Origin: Macrophomina tecta
Taxonomy: Eukaryota > Ascomycota > Dothideomycetes > Botryosphaeriales > Botryosphaeriaceae
Length of the DNA: 64,000 nt
Direction of reading: 5' to 3'
Assembly: GCA_024180945.1 (NCBI GenBank)
Contig: JAKSGN010000003.1
Span: forward strand, 1,178,001-1,242,000
Part shown: positions 34,566 to 46,553 of the stretch, in pieces
Position numbering within the stretch: the first letter of the stretch is position 1
How the letters are laid out: each line of letters opens with the position of its first letter
Position numbers and translations under genes: made by a program
The notes under the pieces: generated by a model
Database searches by the model: none
What the model was told of the DNA's origin: nothing
Seen by the model: the letters and a program-made list of their open reading frames with translations, nothing else

Positions 34566-35281
34566 GGCGGTCTGCGTCGTCTAGCGTCGCGTGCGAGAAA
34601 CAAAGGAATGGATGAAGGTTCGACGGCGCAAGATGCAGCGGCTACAAACGATAGCACATGCCTCGCAGGGCTTTGGCCGTTCTGAAAGTGGATGGGCGCT
34701 TGGGCAGTGGTTGAGTGGGTATGTGTGTGCGTGTGCCAGTGCCACTGCTGATATGGCGCAGCTGGAGCGACCCTACGCAATCAGCCGTGGAGCTCGGGCC
34801 TGTTTTCGGTGTCGCCTCTGGCTTCGCTGTCCTGCCAATCATGACTAGTTCCCGTGCTTCCGTGTCGAATCATCCTTGGACGACTCGCAAATCGTCACAG
34901 TTACTGTGGGGATTGAAGTATGTATGCCACGACCCTATTGTCTTATGGCTGTATGTGCAACATGGCTCGGCCTCCACCTAGTACTCGTGTTCTTGAATTT
35001 TCTTGATTTTATTTTTACATATAACGTGTACTAAAGCTATATACCTGTGTGGCCGGAACACAGCCGCTCAAATGCCTCAGCCCCTGCACCGAATACCCTG
35101 GGTATCATTAATTCTTAATCCAAAAAAGTCACTGATAAGATACGCCCTGCCCCATGCATAGCAAAACATGTGCTTTTGCCTCAAAAATCATGCAATGACT
35201 CTGTCCACCAACTCCTGTAGTAAACCCAAATACTTGTGGCGATATCCACCTGAAGCTCCCATTGAACGCCTTCCCTGGAAC
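34566..35281. other. Intergenic region between MVP1 and palH
   Basis: A 716-base tandem gap holding the MVP1 promoter and the palH 3' end. AT-rich near 34990-35130. No gene or repeat was recognised. Confidence 0.5.
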
Positions 35282-37599
35282 TCATCTTTGAGAGCCCATT
35301 ATGTTACGCGGTGACTGAAGCGGTCCGCCAAAACTGGTGGGGGAAGTTGGGCTCACGGGGCCCGACGCGCTGCCCGATGTCGCGTAGTCGTGTACTTGGA
35401 TGGAAGGGTGAGGAGCCGGGGCCGCTTCAATGACCAAACGCGGTGTAGTCAGCCTCTCTCTTGACTCTGCGGAGTCTCCTGATTCTTCCTCGCTCGTATG
35501 TTCCTTGTCTCGATCCACATTTTGAAACCTGGAATCGTTGCGCCGTTGAAGATTGTTTTCTGAGGCCTCCGAAAGGGCTTGCAGAGCATCGGGTGACCAC
35601 GTACGGCCGCCGCGTGGTTGCGCTGGGATGACTGTGATGGGGAGATTGGCATCCTTAGATTTCGAATCACTGGCTTCGAACAGCCTCTCGCCCTGTTCTG
35701 CTAGAAACGCGCCTATTCTACCCTTGATGCCCCACCGAGCTTGAGTGTTTGATGATTGCTTTGGCGATGGGGTCGGTGGGAGCTCCTTGTCGCATGGCTC
35801 TATTACTCTTGCGCTCAGAATTTGGGGCGGTGGCGTAGTGCGTCGTCGTCTAAAGGGGTTGAGATGTTGCCATAATGGGCTGAATCGCCCAAACATGGTG
35901 ACCGTGTGCTGAGGAGGTCTCTGATCTTCAAGATCGCTGACCTTCACCATCGGTTGAGAATCTAATGTCGTAGACGTGTTGCGTCGATGCATGTTGCCCA
36001 GGTCAAACCGGATGTGGTCACCGGCGGTTGACGGCTCTCTCTCAGCATGCGAAGTGGTATCGGTGATTGTATGATAACGGACAGCGTACACGGTGCTGGC
36101 TGCGCTTGTTGTGTCCGTTCTGCTAACTGGTGTTGCGATTGGAGGTGGAACTGTGGGACCAGGGGCAAGACCATGTGTCTCAGAACTCATTCCTGCCTCC
36201 GTTCCGAGCTGGTGGGAGTGTACCCGGCCCAATGGTATGTAGTTTCGATCTTCGAATTGAGACTGTCTGACTCGGCTGTTGCGCTGGGAAATGCCACCGT
36301 AGCCGAACCCACGTGCTGAAGAATATGCGCCACCTGCACCGCCACGGTCATCCTTGCTGTTGGGATCTCGCCGTATGCCAGGCCAGTTGATTTCTTCAGA
36401 GGGAGTGATGTCCAGCATCTCATCGCCGTCGAAAATCTCCCTTCCCAAAATTCCGTCTTTCTTATCTTCTCTTTCCAGCGCCTCAATGCGCTCAACCCAT
36501 TCCCACACAATGACGCTGGCTGCGGCAGCGCCGACCCAACGGAAGTAGTCTCCCCATCCCGCTACACTGTAATCCGAAATATCTGTGGCGAAGAACACAA
36601 CGGGCGTGAGAATGGCAACAATGGAGAGAAGGGCCACCAGTGTGATGTTGTACATCATCCAGTGATAGAAGGCATATCTTCGCTTCGTCAATGCATAGTA
36701 GAGAACCCAGGCGGCGTACAACATGCTCAAAGCCAATTCGAACAGGTAACTGAGAGCAGGAATGGCATCCTTGAACTGCCGAGGCCGGCCTACGTCGTGC
36801 CCCATGAAGTTGTTGATTGAGCTGAATGTCATGTCGAGAATGATCAACGCGAATCCGACCCATTTGATAATGACCTTTTCTTTATGGCGAGGAAAGAGGC
36901 GGATAAGCGTTTGGACTTGCGCAAGTAGCAGGAAAATGTCGGATATAAGTCGCGATATCTTAATCTCCAGACCGCCCACGACTTCCTGGCGAATAGCTGT
37001 TGCGTCCATGTAGCCGTCGTGGTACTGCTGCTCCGCGATACGGAAAGTGTCGGCCGTCGCAATCGTCATTGAGATGGCAACAGTCAATGCTGCAACCTTC
37101 TGGAGCCAGGGCCGGGATCCCACACCAATAATGGATGTGCCTCCGCCGGCACCGCTTATCATTCCACGTCTTCCCATCAAGCCGGATCGTCCTCCGGAGC
37201 CTCCGACGAAGAAAGTTCGGGGCGTGATAAGTAGCATGATGACGAGCATCCAGGCAATGACAGTCGCAGCGCCAGTCGCGTAGACCTGGGGAGCGACGGA
37301 CGCGTAGAAGGGATCCTGCATATCGATCACGTCGGAGGCATCGCGGGAGGTAGTGGGGACGGCGGTGCAGGCGGGCGTGAACAGGGCGTCGGCGGTAAGC
37401 GTGATCGTGGACGAAGGGCTGAGAATGATTACACCATCGGATGGGAGTGCGAAGGGAGTGCACAGCTGGCTGGCAGTCAGCAAGGCGACAGGCTACGGGC
37501 ACACGAGGGCGCTGGCGGTGGTTGAGGACTCACAGCTTGGTCGGCGTCGAGCGACGAGGTGCGCCGACCGGCGCTCGCGAAGTCCTCGCGAAACGGCAT
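35282..37599 (-). CDS. palH: pH-response sensor PalH/RIM21
   Basis: Plasma-membrane sensor of alkaline pH that signals through arrestin PalF and ESCRT to activate transcription factor PacC. Exons 37534-37599 and 35282-37465 give 749 residues. I chose the upstream exon (MPFREDFASAGRRT...) because splicing it in joins directly to CTPFALPSDGVI, the conserved start of the extracellular part; the later in-frame ATG at 37483 lies inside the intron. Then come seven helices (e.g. ATGAATVIAWMLVIMLLITP, VAALTVAISMTIATADTF, LSYLFELALSMLYAAWVLYY, NITLVALLSIVAILTPVVFF) with the family landmarks ISRLISDIFLLLAQVQTLIR and GWGDYFRWVGAAAASVIVWE. A cytosolic tail of about 370 residues rich in Ser, Thr, Arg and Pro follows, as expected for the PalF-binding part. 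Confidence 0.95.
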
Positions 37600-39242
37600 C
37601 GTGGTCGTGGTCCGGAACCGTCTACTCGAGCGCAACGCGGCATGACCGACGGCCGGCGATGGTAGTGTGTGTGGTGATGGACACAGTCGTCATTACTCGG
37701 TGGGTGCGATATAGGGCGATGGGGAGGTGGATTGCGAGATTGCGATGCTTGGAGAATGCTTGGGCTCTTGGGACGAGGAGAAGCAGAAGCGGGCGCGATC
37801 GCCTCTGCATCGGTAGAAGCCGGTGGGCGCCTGAGGGGTGGCTTGTGGTCTCGTCTCATCTTCCGCATGCCAGCCCCGGCCGCGTCTGGCCCTGCGACAG
37901 CGCCCCGGCCTCGCTGCTTCGCTCCCCCGCCGCCACCCACCCATCCGTTTCCAGCGCTGCGTGAGGCGCGTTCAGAGGCGCGAGCTGACGCAAGGGCCTG
38001 TCCGCCCATCCTCAGGACTTCTCCAGGCAAGCTTTCCAAGGACCACGGCCAAGCCTCTTGCACCCAAATTGTCGCAGAGCCAGGGACCGTCACACCGCTT
38101 GGCCACCTATTGTATCGCTGCGCTGCCAGCGCACCGTTCGATCAACCCGGCCCCGAGTTCACAAGTCCCGAACGCCCTCTGCTCGCACCTTCGCACCACG
38201 CCAGCTGCCGGACGTTTGCTTGACCGACCGCACTACTGCGAAACGACCACTCCAAAGGTCACGCCGGCATACTATCGCGAGGGCACCAGTGCTTGACGCG
38301 ACGTGTCCGAGGGCCCGCTGACGGTGGCTGGTGCAACTCCTTACCAGTTTGTCCCAACTATTCGACGCGGTAGCGCAGACCAGCGCTGCGAAGCATGGCC
38401 GCACTCCAACTGCTGTTTCTACGATTGAACGGCACACGCGCTTCGATCTTACTGGAGATTGAACGTCATCTTGCGCTCACTTCGTTGCCTGCTGAGTGTT
38501 CGACTCGTTGCCATTCCGACGGAAATGAAACTGTGGACTGGGCATAAATCGCGCACATGTCTCATTACCATGCTAGCCCTAGGTACTTGACTTCGGATGC
38601 TGCTATTTTCAGCGACCGTCCCATTGCTAGATCTCTGACGTCGGGCTGCTTTTTGAGGCAAACTATCCGACATGCTGAGTGAAGCAGAGTGAACAAGAGC
38701 TCAAAGCTTCGGTAATCTCTTTGCGTTCACTCATCATATATGAGTTAGCCTGTTCCTTCAAAGCCTATTACTCAACGTCGCAACAATTCGGCATTTGCTG
38801 ATTACTAATACTAGGGAGATGTTTGACTTCCTCAATGGGAGCTAGACGCTAAGATGAACAGATTCGATTTGGTTTATATCTCGGTGACTCAGCTGATCCT
38901 GTACTGCATATATATCGAGGCGTTCGTGGTTACGAAGAGAATCCTTGTGCTCTCCTGAAACAAGAATACCATGTCTGGAAAGCTGGTATTCATAAGTGAT
39001 TTTAATTTAGTATGCCTTAGAGATTTCAACTCAGATCTCCCTTCTAGGCCGCCGGCGCTGCTAGGTTTATTAGAGCAAATGTAGTGTTTGAGGCCCTGGA
39101 AGCTGGCTATCGCGTGCGTGGTGTTTGAAGGCGAACATCCGTGTAGCAGTAGATAGTCCAAATGAGAAGGTCCAAATGTAGTATAGTGGCTCTTGGCCCC
39201 ATTAGATAGTTTGCAGTTTCACCGAAGGCCCTCTGAGGGATA
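37600..39242. other. Gene-poor region upstream of palH
   Basis: 1.6 kb. The first kilobase is GC-rich and produces many overlapping ORFs on both strands, none with a motif; it is probably the palH promoter and 5' untranslated region. From 38450 on it is AT-richer and empty. No tRNA or repeat was recognised. Confidence 0.5.
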
Positions 39243-39952
39243 ACCATTGAGTTCGAACACGTGGCAGCGTCCGCCGTGAACCCTAGAAGGAGAAGCTAAA
39301 GGAGCACTTGGGACCCGAATTCGGTTCAAATGCGGAATTTGTGATTGTACGGTACATGAATAGGCCGGATGCTTACGAAGGCCTCCTTGATCATGTTTCT
39401 TACGTCTGCCAGGTTGCCTCTCCTGTCCTTGCTCATATGATCACAACGTGGAGATTGATTACACATTGATACGCCTGTGGAGTCCGACTTGAAAGAAGGA
39501 TAATATCAACCCTGCAGTTCACGGCATACTCACAATGCTCGGAGCTGCGAAGAAGGTTAACAGTATCAAAAAGGTTGTAATCACAGCCTCTATCGCTCAC
39601 ATAATCCCTTGGAACAATTGGCCAGATCCAGAAGAAGCCAACCCCGGTACACTTTGCCCATGAGAAACCGCATTTCAGTATCGTTAGCGTCCATTCCACC
39701 TTCTTTTTTTGGCCATAACCTCTTGCAGGAGCCGGGAGATGATATTTCCGGGACGCCAACAATGCTGTGGTTCTCGCTCAAGGGGCCCTGCCAGATGATC
39801 CCAATGCGCAATATTGTTTACGCCGTGGATGTTGCGCAGGCCCACATCAAGAGTTTCCACACGGAGATTACTTGTTATCAGAGGTTTATACTTCTAGATG
39901 AGCCTGGCTTCGGGAACTGGCCAGATGTACTCGACTTTGTAAAACAAAAGTA
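39243..39952 (+). pseudogene. NAD-dependent epimerase/reductase (extended SDR) pseudogene
   Basis: A decayed member of the dihydroflavonol reductase-like SDR family. Reading along the strand gives, in order, the NADP-specificity region VRTRGSVRREP (39251-39283) with TAG at 39284-39286, KLKEHLG and AEFVIV, then YEGLLDHVSYVCQVASP (the family's VxHVASP). A stop and shift follow; then NPAVHGILTMLGAAKKV and KKVVITASIAHIIPW (the VVxTSS strand). The last part, open to TAG 39950-39952, has SGTPTMLWFSLKG, VDVAQAHIKSF and QRFILLDEPGFGNWPDVLDF. The Gly-rich N-terminus is missing. Several stops and frameshifts make it non-functional. The order of family motifs is complete enough to be confident of its origin. 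Confidence 0.75.
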
Positions 39953-40649
39953 GCTCCAGGAAAAGTGGGGAGACGCTCCGCCTCCCGAGGGGAAGTGAAA
40001 AATCGATACCAGCAAGGCGGAGAAAGTTTTGGGGGTTGTCTTCGAAGGTTAAAAACGACAGGTTATCGATACAGTTGAACCACAGCTGGCACTGACCAAA
40101 GAAGCGTAGAAAGATTTAGCAACATCGCTTCAGACAACGAAATTGATTCGACATTGGTGGTTTGAGGTCGCCTCACCGGGGTGCCCGCCGCCGGGATTGG
40201 AGAGGAGGAGGAGGAGGAGCGAACTGCCCATAGCTAGAAAATGTATCCTATCCGTCAAGCAAGCTACCAGACGTGCACAATGGTAAATAGTTTCTCTGCT
40301 GCTTATACTGCATGGTTTGGCTTTCAAGCATTATAACTGTGTATATAAGGATTTGGAGCAATCATCTAGGTAAGCACAAACAAAAAGAGCAGACTACTCC
40401 AGACCCCACCTGTGGGCTGTCACGTGCTAGCGACTACGTCACCGCCTGTCGCAGCTACCCCGAGTAGGCAGCAACACAACACGAACGGACGAACCATCGC
40501 ATTCACACACATCCTCTCAACCATATCACCTTAGCTTCAACATCAAGCTACTCCAAACAACAATCACATCCATATATTCCATCATCAGCGCTCGGCACAT
40601 CGCACAACCTTCCTGAGCTAAGACGGCTCACTTCGACCAAGCTACCAGC
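39953..40649. other. Intergenic region, promoter of F-box/RCC1 gene
   Basis: A 697-base gap. A short GGAGGA repeat occurs near 40202-40218. CA-rich sequence from 40440 to 40649 is typical of fungal 5' untranslated regions. Nothing else was seen. Confidence 0.5.
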
Positions 40650-42915
40650 ATGGCTTCTGACAGCGGACATCCTAAATCTATCACAGAGCTTCCCCTCGAA
40701 GTACTAATCAACTGCATCGTGCCCCATTTAGACGCAGCTAGTTTTGTGGCATTTTGTCGCACTTGCAAGGCATTCTACAACCCGGCTTTCCGCCAAGACA
40801 CAGCCTTCTGGAGGATGATAACCCAGCTCACCTTCAGGATCGCTGAAAACCCCCTCAAGGCTGGTGACGGTGCGCATTGGCAAAAGTTGTACAAACACTT
40901 GTTGAACGATACACGCGTCTTCACATGGGGTGAAAACTCCCGTGGCGCTCTTGGCCAGGAAGACCCCGAAGCAGACCCTCCTGCTCCACCTGCACGTTCC
41001 CGCGGTATGCTCAGAGGCCGTGGTCCAATCCTGAGGCGCGGCCGTCCACAAATTGTCCGACAGGTCGACCATCGCGCCTTTCCTTACGAGATGTTCAAAT
41101 CAAATAGTCTCGGTATTATCGCTGATCTGCAGTGCGGTGGCTGGTCCACCACTCTCCTCACGTCCAAGGGAATTTTGTACTCCGTGGGCGCCGTCGATGG
41201 TTCCGGAATCGGTGCAGATTATGCCCGCGTTCTCACCTCACTCAAATTCCCAGCTGGATTTCCTCCGCCGGTTGAGCGTTACGATCCGTCTACTGCTATC
41301 AAGCAATTCTCCTCTGGGAGGTCTCACATCCTTGGTTTGTCCGATAGCGGGAAGATCTGGTCATGGCATGCAATCAATGAGCCGGCTTGGAATATTTCGT
41401 TTGCTGAGCGTGACATTTCAGAAAAGGCACACCCCTATGCAGATTCACCCCACTACTTTCGCGAAAAGTCGCTGTCCTTAGGCCGCGGTTCTGTACGGAA
41501 GGTAGTCGCGGGATGGAGCGTCAGCTCAGCTTACATCAACGGTACTGGGATAGTGCTATGGGCTACTGCCAATCGCAAGCATTACGGATCAGACCTTGGC
41601 AAAGACAGTCTCGTCATTCAACACTCGGTCGTCGTGCCGAAAACGAGCTACATCCGTCCGGTTCGGAGTGCCCGCGACCCTGACGATGCTACGCGTGATC
41701 TTGGCCAAACTGTCGGAGAAATCATCAACTACATTGTTCTTGAGCATTTTGTAGTTTTCGTCACCGATAAAGGAAAGTTCTTCGCGTCTAAGATGACCTG
41801 GAACGACAATAATACTACTGGCCACGTGGATGACATCGTCGAAATCACTGCGTTACGAGCAGATCCTGAGACGGCCAGCAAGCGAGGAGCGAAGTTCGAC
41901 ATCCAAGGTTCATTCAGAAACTTTGCTGCCTTCAGAAACGATGGCGAAGTCATCACTAGCACGCAGGACTACCTGGAGCTGTGCTGGAGTCATCGCCTCC
42001 AAGAAGGTGGTATTGACACTGCAGGGCTCAGAAAGATTCCGGCTCTCCAAAACTCAGGCGTGATCTCAGTGGCATTCGGAGATTACCATTACCATGCGCT
42101 GCATTCGAACGGCACTCTTACATCATACGGCATGGAACCCAGGGGTTGCGGCGCACTTGGATTGGGTGGACACGGAGAAGCAGAAAGCCGGTTGAGAGGC
42201 CTTCAGGAAACCCCAAACGGAAGACAACTCGTTCAGCATGGATACACCAAAGGCCGCAAGATTTGGTTCAATGACGTGAACAGACAGTGGATCCGCTTTC
42301 TCTCGTCCGGCGGCATTGACCCAGCTGAGGCCCAAGCCAGGATTCGGATGACAACCGTTGACACCACCGCCCTGGGAGAGGTTAGTGAATGGATTGAACA
42401 ACAAGGATCCGATTGGGACAAGCACCCAGATATCGCTGCTGTTGATGAAGATGGACTTGGTACGCACTATGTCCTGAGCGTAGCTGCCGCAGGATGGTAA
42501 GCAACAACTTCTGTTTCTGTAAGACATATTAACTAAGGATCCCTGTTTTTAGGCATAGTGGAGCCCTCGTGCTCGTCAACGAGGATTTAGCGAAGAAGCT
42601 GGAAGAGTCGTGCGTTTCCCGGGTCGGCTTCGTCGAGCAGGTCAGTATCTTTACTTCGACAATCCACGATCAGTTGTCCGGTAATTATCGTCTCTAACTA
42701 GTTTGCCACAGCCCCCTCGCGCTGATCCGTCCACGTTCAACGAGCCCTGGAACCACGGGGCTGCGACCGAGGAAGGTGTCTGGTATAAATGGGCTCAGAA
42801 CCGTTTCCCAAGGCTCAAGTTGTCCAATGGCCAGGAGATGCCAGGAAGTGATGATGTTCCGTTCGATGAGTGGAAGCACGAGCGACCAGAATTCGTGTTG
42901 GGCCAGGATTTCTAG
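40650..42915 (+). CDS. F-box protein with RCC1-type repeats (SAF1-like)
   Basis: Probable substrate receptor of an SCF ubiquitin ligase, like yeast Saf1. Exons 40650-42496, 42553-42640 and 42712-42915 give 712 residues. An F-box lies at residues 11-50 (ITELPLEVLINCIVPHLD, FVAFCRTCKAFY). A beta-propeller of RCC1-like repeats follows: VFTWGENSRGALGQ, LQCGGWSTTLLTSKGILYSVG, FSSGRSHILGLSDSGKIWSW, VVAGWSVSSAYINGTGIVLW, VAFGDYHYHALHSNGTLTSYG and, across the first splice, AAAGWHSGALVLVNED. Gly-Gly/Gly-Arg turns are at the expected places. An Arg/Gly segment (RGMLRGRGPILRRGRP) near residue 115-130 interrupts the first repeat. The second intron uses donor GTCAGT; its acceptor is the second AG so that EQPPRADPSTF stays in frame. 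Confidence 0.88.
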
Positions 42916-43301
42916 ATCAAAGATGCGGTCTGCTTTACATTAGGAACATGGGTTTATATTGAAGTTTGAATGGCTCCCGATACTTGCTTGCGTTAAGGGG
43001 GTTCGGACATGTAGGTGATGCCAGCGAGCAGCCTGTAGATTGGGTTTTTCTTTTCGCGCCAGATGCATAGCACTCGTCATCCCAATCCGCACTTCTCTAC
43101 TGCTTTCCATACAATAGTCTCCTGAAGAATGGCAAAATTAATTTATGCCACTGCTTGTTTCCGATTGCGAATGAACGTGGTATTGGGCGCGCTGCATTCC
43201 ATAGAACTTAATATTCATGATTCACCGCTGATGATCTGACAGCACAATTGAAGGATATACGGCGTGTTCTGATCCCCGAACTACTTCCTCTGCATCCGTA
43301 T
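42916..43301. other. Convergent intergenic region
   Basis: A 386-base gap between convergent genes, containing both 3' ends. Nothing recognised. Confidence 0.5.
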
Positions 43302-44068
43302 CTATTTTCCGATAGTCAAGAACAGCCTGTCTCCTACGTCACCCAAGCCAGGCTTAATCATGCCCTTGTCATCTGTCTCTTTGTCGCAGCCACCCACGAA
43401 TACCTCAACACCCTCCGGCCATGTTTCAGCAGCCTTGATCAAACCGTCTTCGCTTGCAATGATAGCGCACACAATGACCTTCTTCACGCCCCAATCTCTG
43501 AGTGTCTCAATAGCAGAACAAGCAGTTGCGCCTGTAGCAATGACCGGATCCACGACAATGGCAAGCTCGGAGGGACCGGGGGAGGTTGTCGGGTTGGAGG
43601 CGGTTGACTTGTGATAGGGGAGGTTATTGTAGTATTCCACGGGTTGCAGAGTGGTCTTTTCGCGGTAAAGACCGAGGTGGTGAACGGGAACCGGATTGGG
43701 AAGGACGGATGACAGGGCGTCGATCATGCCTAGGCCGGAGCGGAGGATGGGGACGAGGGAGATGCGGGTAGGCGTAATGGTGGAGACAGGAAAAGTATAG
43801 CCGAGAGGATTTTGGTCCTGCATGGATGGTAGAGTGTCAGGTTACTCGTTTTGGTTGTAAAGAGTTGATGGTTGGCGTGGGTGCTTACGGTGCCTGCAGA
43901 GGTGGTGGTGAGGCCTTTTGCCAGCGCTTCAACGCCGACGATGGTGGATATTTCGTGAATGAGTGATTTGACTTCACGCGAGCTGGCGCTGGCGGAGCGC
44001 AGTTGTGAAAGCTTCGCCTGAACACATGGGTGGGTGGAGACATGGACATTGGACGGTAAGGACGCCAT
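43302..44068 (-). CDS. FUR1: Uracil phosphoribosyltransferase
   Basis: Converts uracil and PRPP to UMP in the pyrimidine salvage pathway; in fungi it also activates 5-fluorouracil. Exons 43889-44068 and 43302-43817 give 231 residues, usual for the family. Landmarks: NVHVSTHPCVQAKLSQLR at the N-terminus, VPILRSGLGMIDALSSVLP, HHLGLYREKTTLQPVEYYNNLP, the PRPP-binding VVDPVIATGATACSAI (Asp near residue 150) and the uracil-binding C-terminus PGLGDVGDRLFLTIGK. The PRPP loop has GAT where GGT is common. The intron (43818-43888) has donor GTAAGC and keeps frame at AGT-DQNPLGY. Confidence 0.95.
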
Positions 44069-44564
44069 GGTGTACGGCGAGGGGGAACGAGAGGAGCGGC
44101 GGAAGAGGGAGGAGAGATCGAGATGAGCAAGAGTAAAGCGCAGAGGTCAGCGAAGCTTCTTATTGTCGTTCTATCAAGGAGGAGGTGCTGGTATGGAGGA
44201 GATGGATAGATAGCGGTGCCGGCCGCCGCGCAGCGTGTTCGCCGACGGCCAGGTGGAGGGGCACAGCTTGCTGGCTGGGGCCTAGTGCGGGCGACGGCGG
44301 GCATCCCTGTCGTTGATCCGCTTGGGCCCTACTTTCACAACAACCTTGACAGCTGTTCGGGTGACCGGCGGCCCAGGCGTCCAGCGACAGAATCAGGGCA
44401 GCCCTCCAATTCACCATGAGCTTCCATTGACGCCGTCTGCCTTTCGGTCACACCTCTCTGACACCTCAAGCCTCTCGCTAGCCATCCGGACAGCAGCAGC
44501 ACTGCCGATCCGCTGAAGCCTGGCTCACCGGCCAGCGCCAGGCCTAAGGCTTCCGTCTCTGGCG
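44069..44564. promoter_or_regulatory. Divergent promoter between FUR1 and FEX1
   Basis: A 496-base gap between divergent starts. No TATA box or known operator is evident. Confidence 0.5.
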
Positions 44565-46553
44565 ATGGAAGACGCCGGTGCCGCAACGTGCGGCCGCGAC
44601 AAGAGGAGAAGCAGCCACTTCGACGATCAGCGGGCGTCGCTGCGCTCGTCGCTGCAGTCGCACTCGCGCACCGATTCGCCGTCGCGCGTCGGCAGCCACG
44701 AAGGCTTTTCGGAACCCAATGCCAGCTCGTCCGCCGTCGGCACCGCTCACGACAGCTTGACGCCCCTGCAGGAAGCCGCTGCACGCCACGACGGCCGTGG
44801 CAAGCGCCGTAGCGATACCAGCGATCCCTCCGCAAGCCGCTGGAGCAAGTATTCTAGCGCCGCCCGGGAGACCGCTCATAGAAGCAGACGTCACAGTAAT
44901 CCCAGCGGCGTCACCTACTACAGCACGCGGTCACATACTTCTCGTCAACGCTCCCCGGCTCTGTCCCGCGAACCATCCAAGTCTCCGGGAAAATATCGCA
45001 AGCCCTCACCAGTCGACGAGTATAGCCTACCGGCCGACTATGACAACCTCGACGATGCGGCTGCACCACCCCCGGTAGTACGTGGTGGCCAGAGGAGATT
45101 ATGGCAGTCTGACTCTTTAGAAGAACAGCTCGGGCAGCCCAGCAGAGGTCGCAGCGTTGGGGATGGTACTTTCGAACGTGAGCAGGACCTCACCGAGCTC
45201 AGCGCTTTGCCACCAGTAGTTCCCAGAAGTCGGGATAGGTCAGCCAAATCCCGAGCAAGCAAGCCGAGCAGACATGCAAACCGTAGCCACGCTGGCTCCA
45301 ACGCCTCCAGTTCAAGCGGAAACAAACCAAGGCCAACCACAAGGTCGACAGGGAAACAACTGCATCGCGTTTCAAAGCTCGCTACTCAAATGTACACAAT
45401 ATCGTACATGATTTTCTTTTCCATCCTGGGAACGCTCGCGCGGCTGGGTCTCCAATGGCTCACCTTCTATCCTGGCGCTCCTGTTGTTTTCAGCGAGCTG
45501 TGGGCCAACGTTGGAGGCTCGCTTGTCATGGGTTTCCTTGCAGAAGACCGTAATCTTTTTCGTGAAGAATGGGGCACGCCAGCTTTCTTTCCTGCGATAA
45601 GATCTCGGCAAGGCGACGAAGAGATGACGAAGATGATGAATGAGGCCAAGGCTTCACATGGTAAAGTGAAGAAAACTATCCCACTGTACATTGGTCTGGC
45701 CACTGGCTTTTGCGGCTCTTTCACCTCTTTCTCGTCTTTCATGCGGGATGTCTTCTTGGCACTCTCAAATGATTTACCTTCGCCGTACAACCACCCTTAT
45801 ACACCAGATGCCACACGTCCTGGCCATGGAAGTACAGTCCCTCGCAACGGCGGTTATAGCTTTATGGCTATCCTCGCTGTCATCATTATCACCACTGGCC
45901 TTTGCCTGGGCGCGTATATAGCGGGAGGTCATCTAGCCCTTGCCCTTGACCCCGTCACGCCAACCCTCCCATTCCGTTTTACCCGCCGCATCCTCGACCG
46001 TGCAATTATCCTAGTAGCCTGGCTCACATGGCTTGGCGCCGTTTTCATGACGATCTGGCCTCCAGACCGCCCCGGTGGACCCCAGGCGCCACCGTCCAAC
46101 ACTTGGGGTGCAGAGACGTGGCGCGGCCAGGTACTCTTCGCGTGCGTCTTTGCGCCACCCGGCGCCGTTTTGCGTTTTTACGCCAGCCTCAGGCTGAATG
46201 GCTTGATGCCCAGTTTCCCGCTTGGCACCTTCGCCGTCAACGTATTCGGCACTGCAGTCCTGGGAATGGCTTACGATTTGCAGCATGTGCCGCTCGACAA
46301 TACAGATGGCCTGACGGGTGGCGGTAGATTGGGGTGTCAGGTGCTGGAAGGCGTGATGGATGGATTCTGTGGGTGCCTGACGACGGTGAGCACTTGGGTG
46401 GCGGAGCTGAAAGGATTGCGGTTAAGGAATGCGTACTGCTATGGGCTGGCCAGCGTAGGTGTGGGTTTGAGCGTACTCATTGTGGTTATGGGGAGCGTAA
46501 AGTGGACACTCGGATTCGGGCCAGCTGCTTGCGAGACAACGAGGTGGTCTTGA
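44565..46553 (+). CDS. FEX1: Fluoride exporter FEX (two CrcB/Fluc domains)
   Basis: Plasma-membrane fluoride channel that protects the cell from environmental fluoride. Single exon, 662 residues, with about 270 disordered Ser/Arg-rich residues first; yeast Fex1 (about 375) lacks such an extension. Domain 1: ILGTLARLGLQWLTFYPG, ELWANVGGSLVMGFLAED and the pore segment GFCGSFTSFSSFMRDVF. A linker helix and domain 2 follow: FAPPGAVLRFYASLRLNG, FPLGTFAVNVFGTAVLGMAYD and GFCGCLTTVSTWVAEL. As in other eukaryotic FEX proteins, the first domain keeps the Phe-box (TSFSSF) while the second has TTVSTW, so the two halves differ. About nine hydrophobic helices. The choice of ATG at 44565 keeps the long N-terminus; MYTISYM near residue 276 would give a protein closer to yeast length. 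Confidence 0.93.
   Translation: MEDAGAATCGRDKRRSSHFDDQRASLRSSLQSHSRTDSPSRVGSHEGFSEPNASSSAVGTAHDSLTPLQEAAARHDGRGKRRSDTSDPSASRWSKYSSAARETAHRSRRHSNPSGVTYYSTRSHTSRQRSPALSREPSKSPGKYRKPSPVDEYSLPADYDNLDDAAAPPPVVRGGQRRLWQSDSLEEQLGQPSRGRSVGDGTFEREQDLTELSALPPVVPRSRDRSAKSRASKPSRHANRSHAGSNASSSSGNKPRPTTRSTGKQLHRVSKLATQMYTISYMIFFSILGTLARLGLQWLTFYPGAPVVFSELWANVGGSLVMGFLAEDRNLFREEWGTPAFFPAIRSRQGDEEMTKMMNEAKASHGKVKKTIPLYIGLATGFCGSFTSFSSFMRDVFLALSNDLPSPYNHPYTPDATRPGHGSTVPRNGGYSFMAILAVIIITTGLCLGAYIAGGHLALALDPVTPTLPFRFTRRILDRAIILVAWLTWLGAVFMTIWPPDRPGGPQAPPSNTWGAETWRGQVLFACVFAPPGAVLRFYASLRLNGLMPSFPLGTFAVNVFGTAVLGMAYDLQHVPLDNTDGLTGGGRLGCQVLEGVMDGFCGCLTTVSTWVAELKGLRLRNAYCYGLASVGVGLSVLIVVMGSVKWTLGFGPAACETTRWS

Noticed and set aside
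37530..38223. Several overlapping GC-rich ORFs up to 187 codons
   Set aside because: Present in multiple frames on both strands upstream of palH; low-complexity Arg/Ala/Pro content with no motif.
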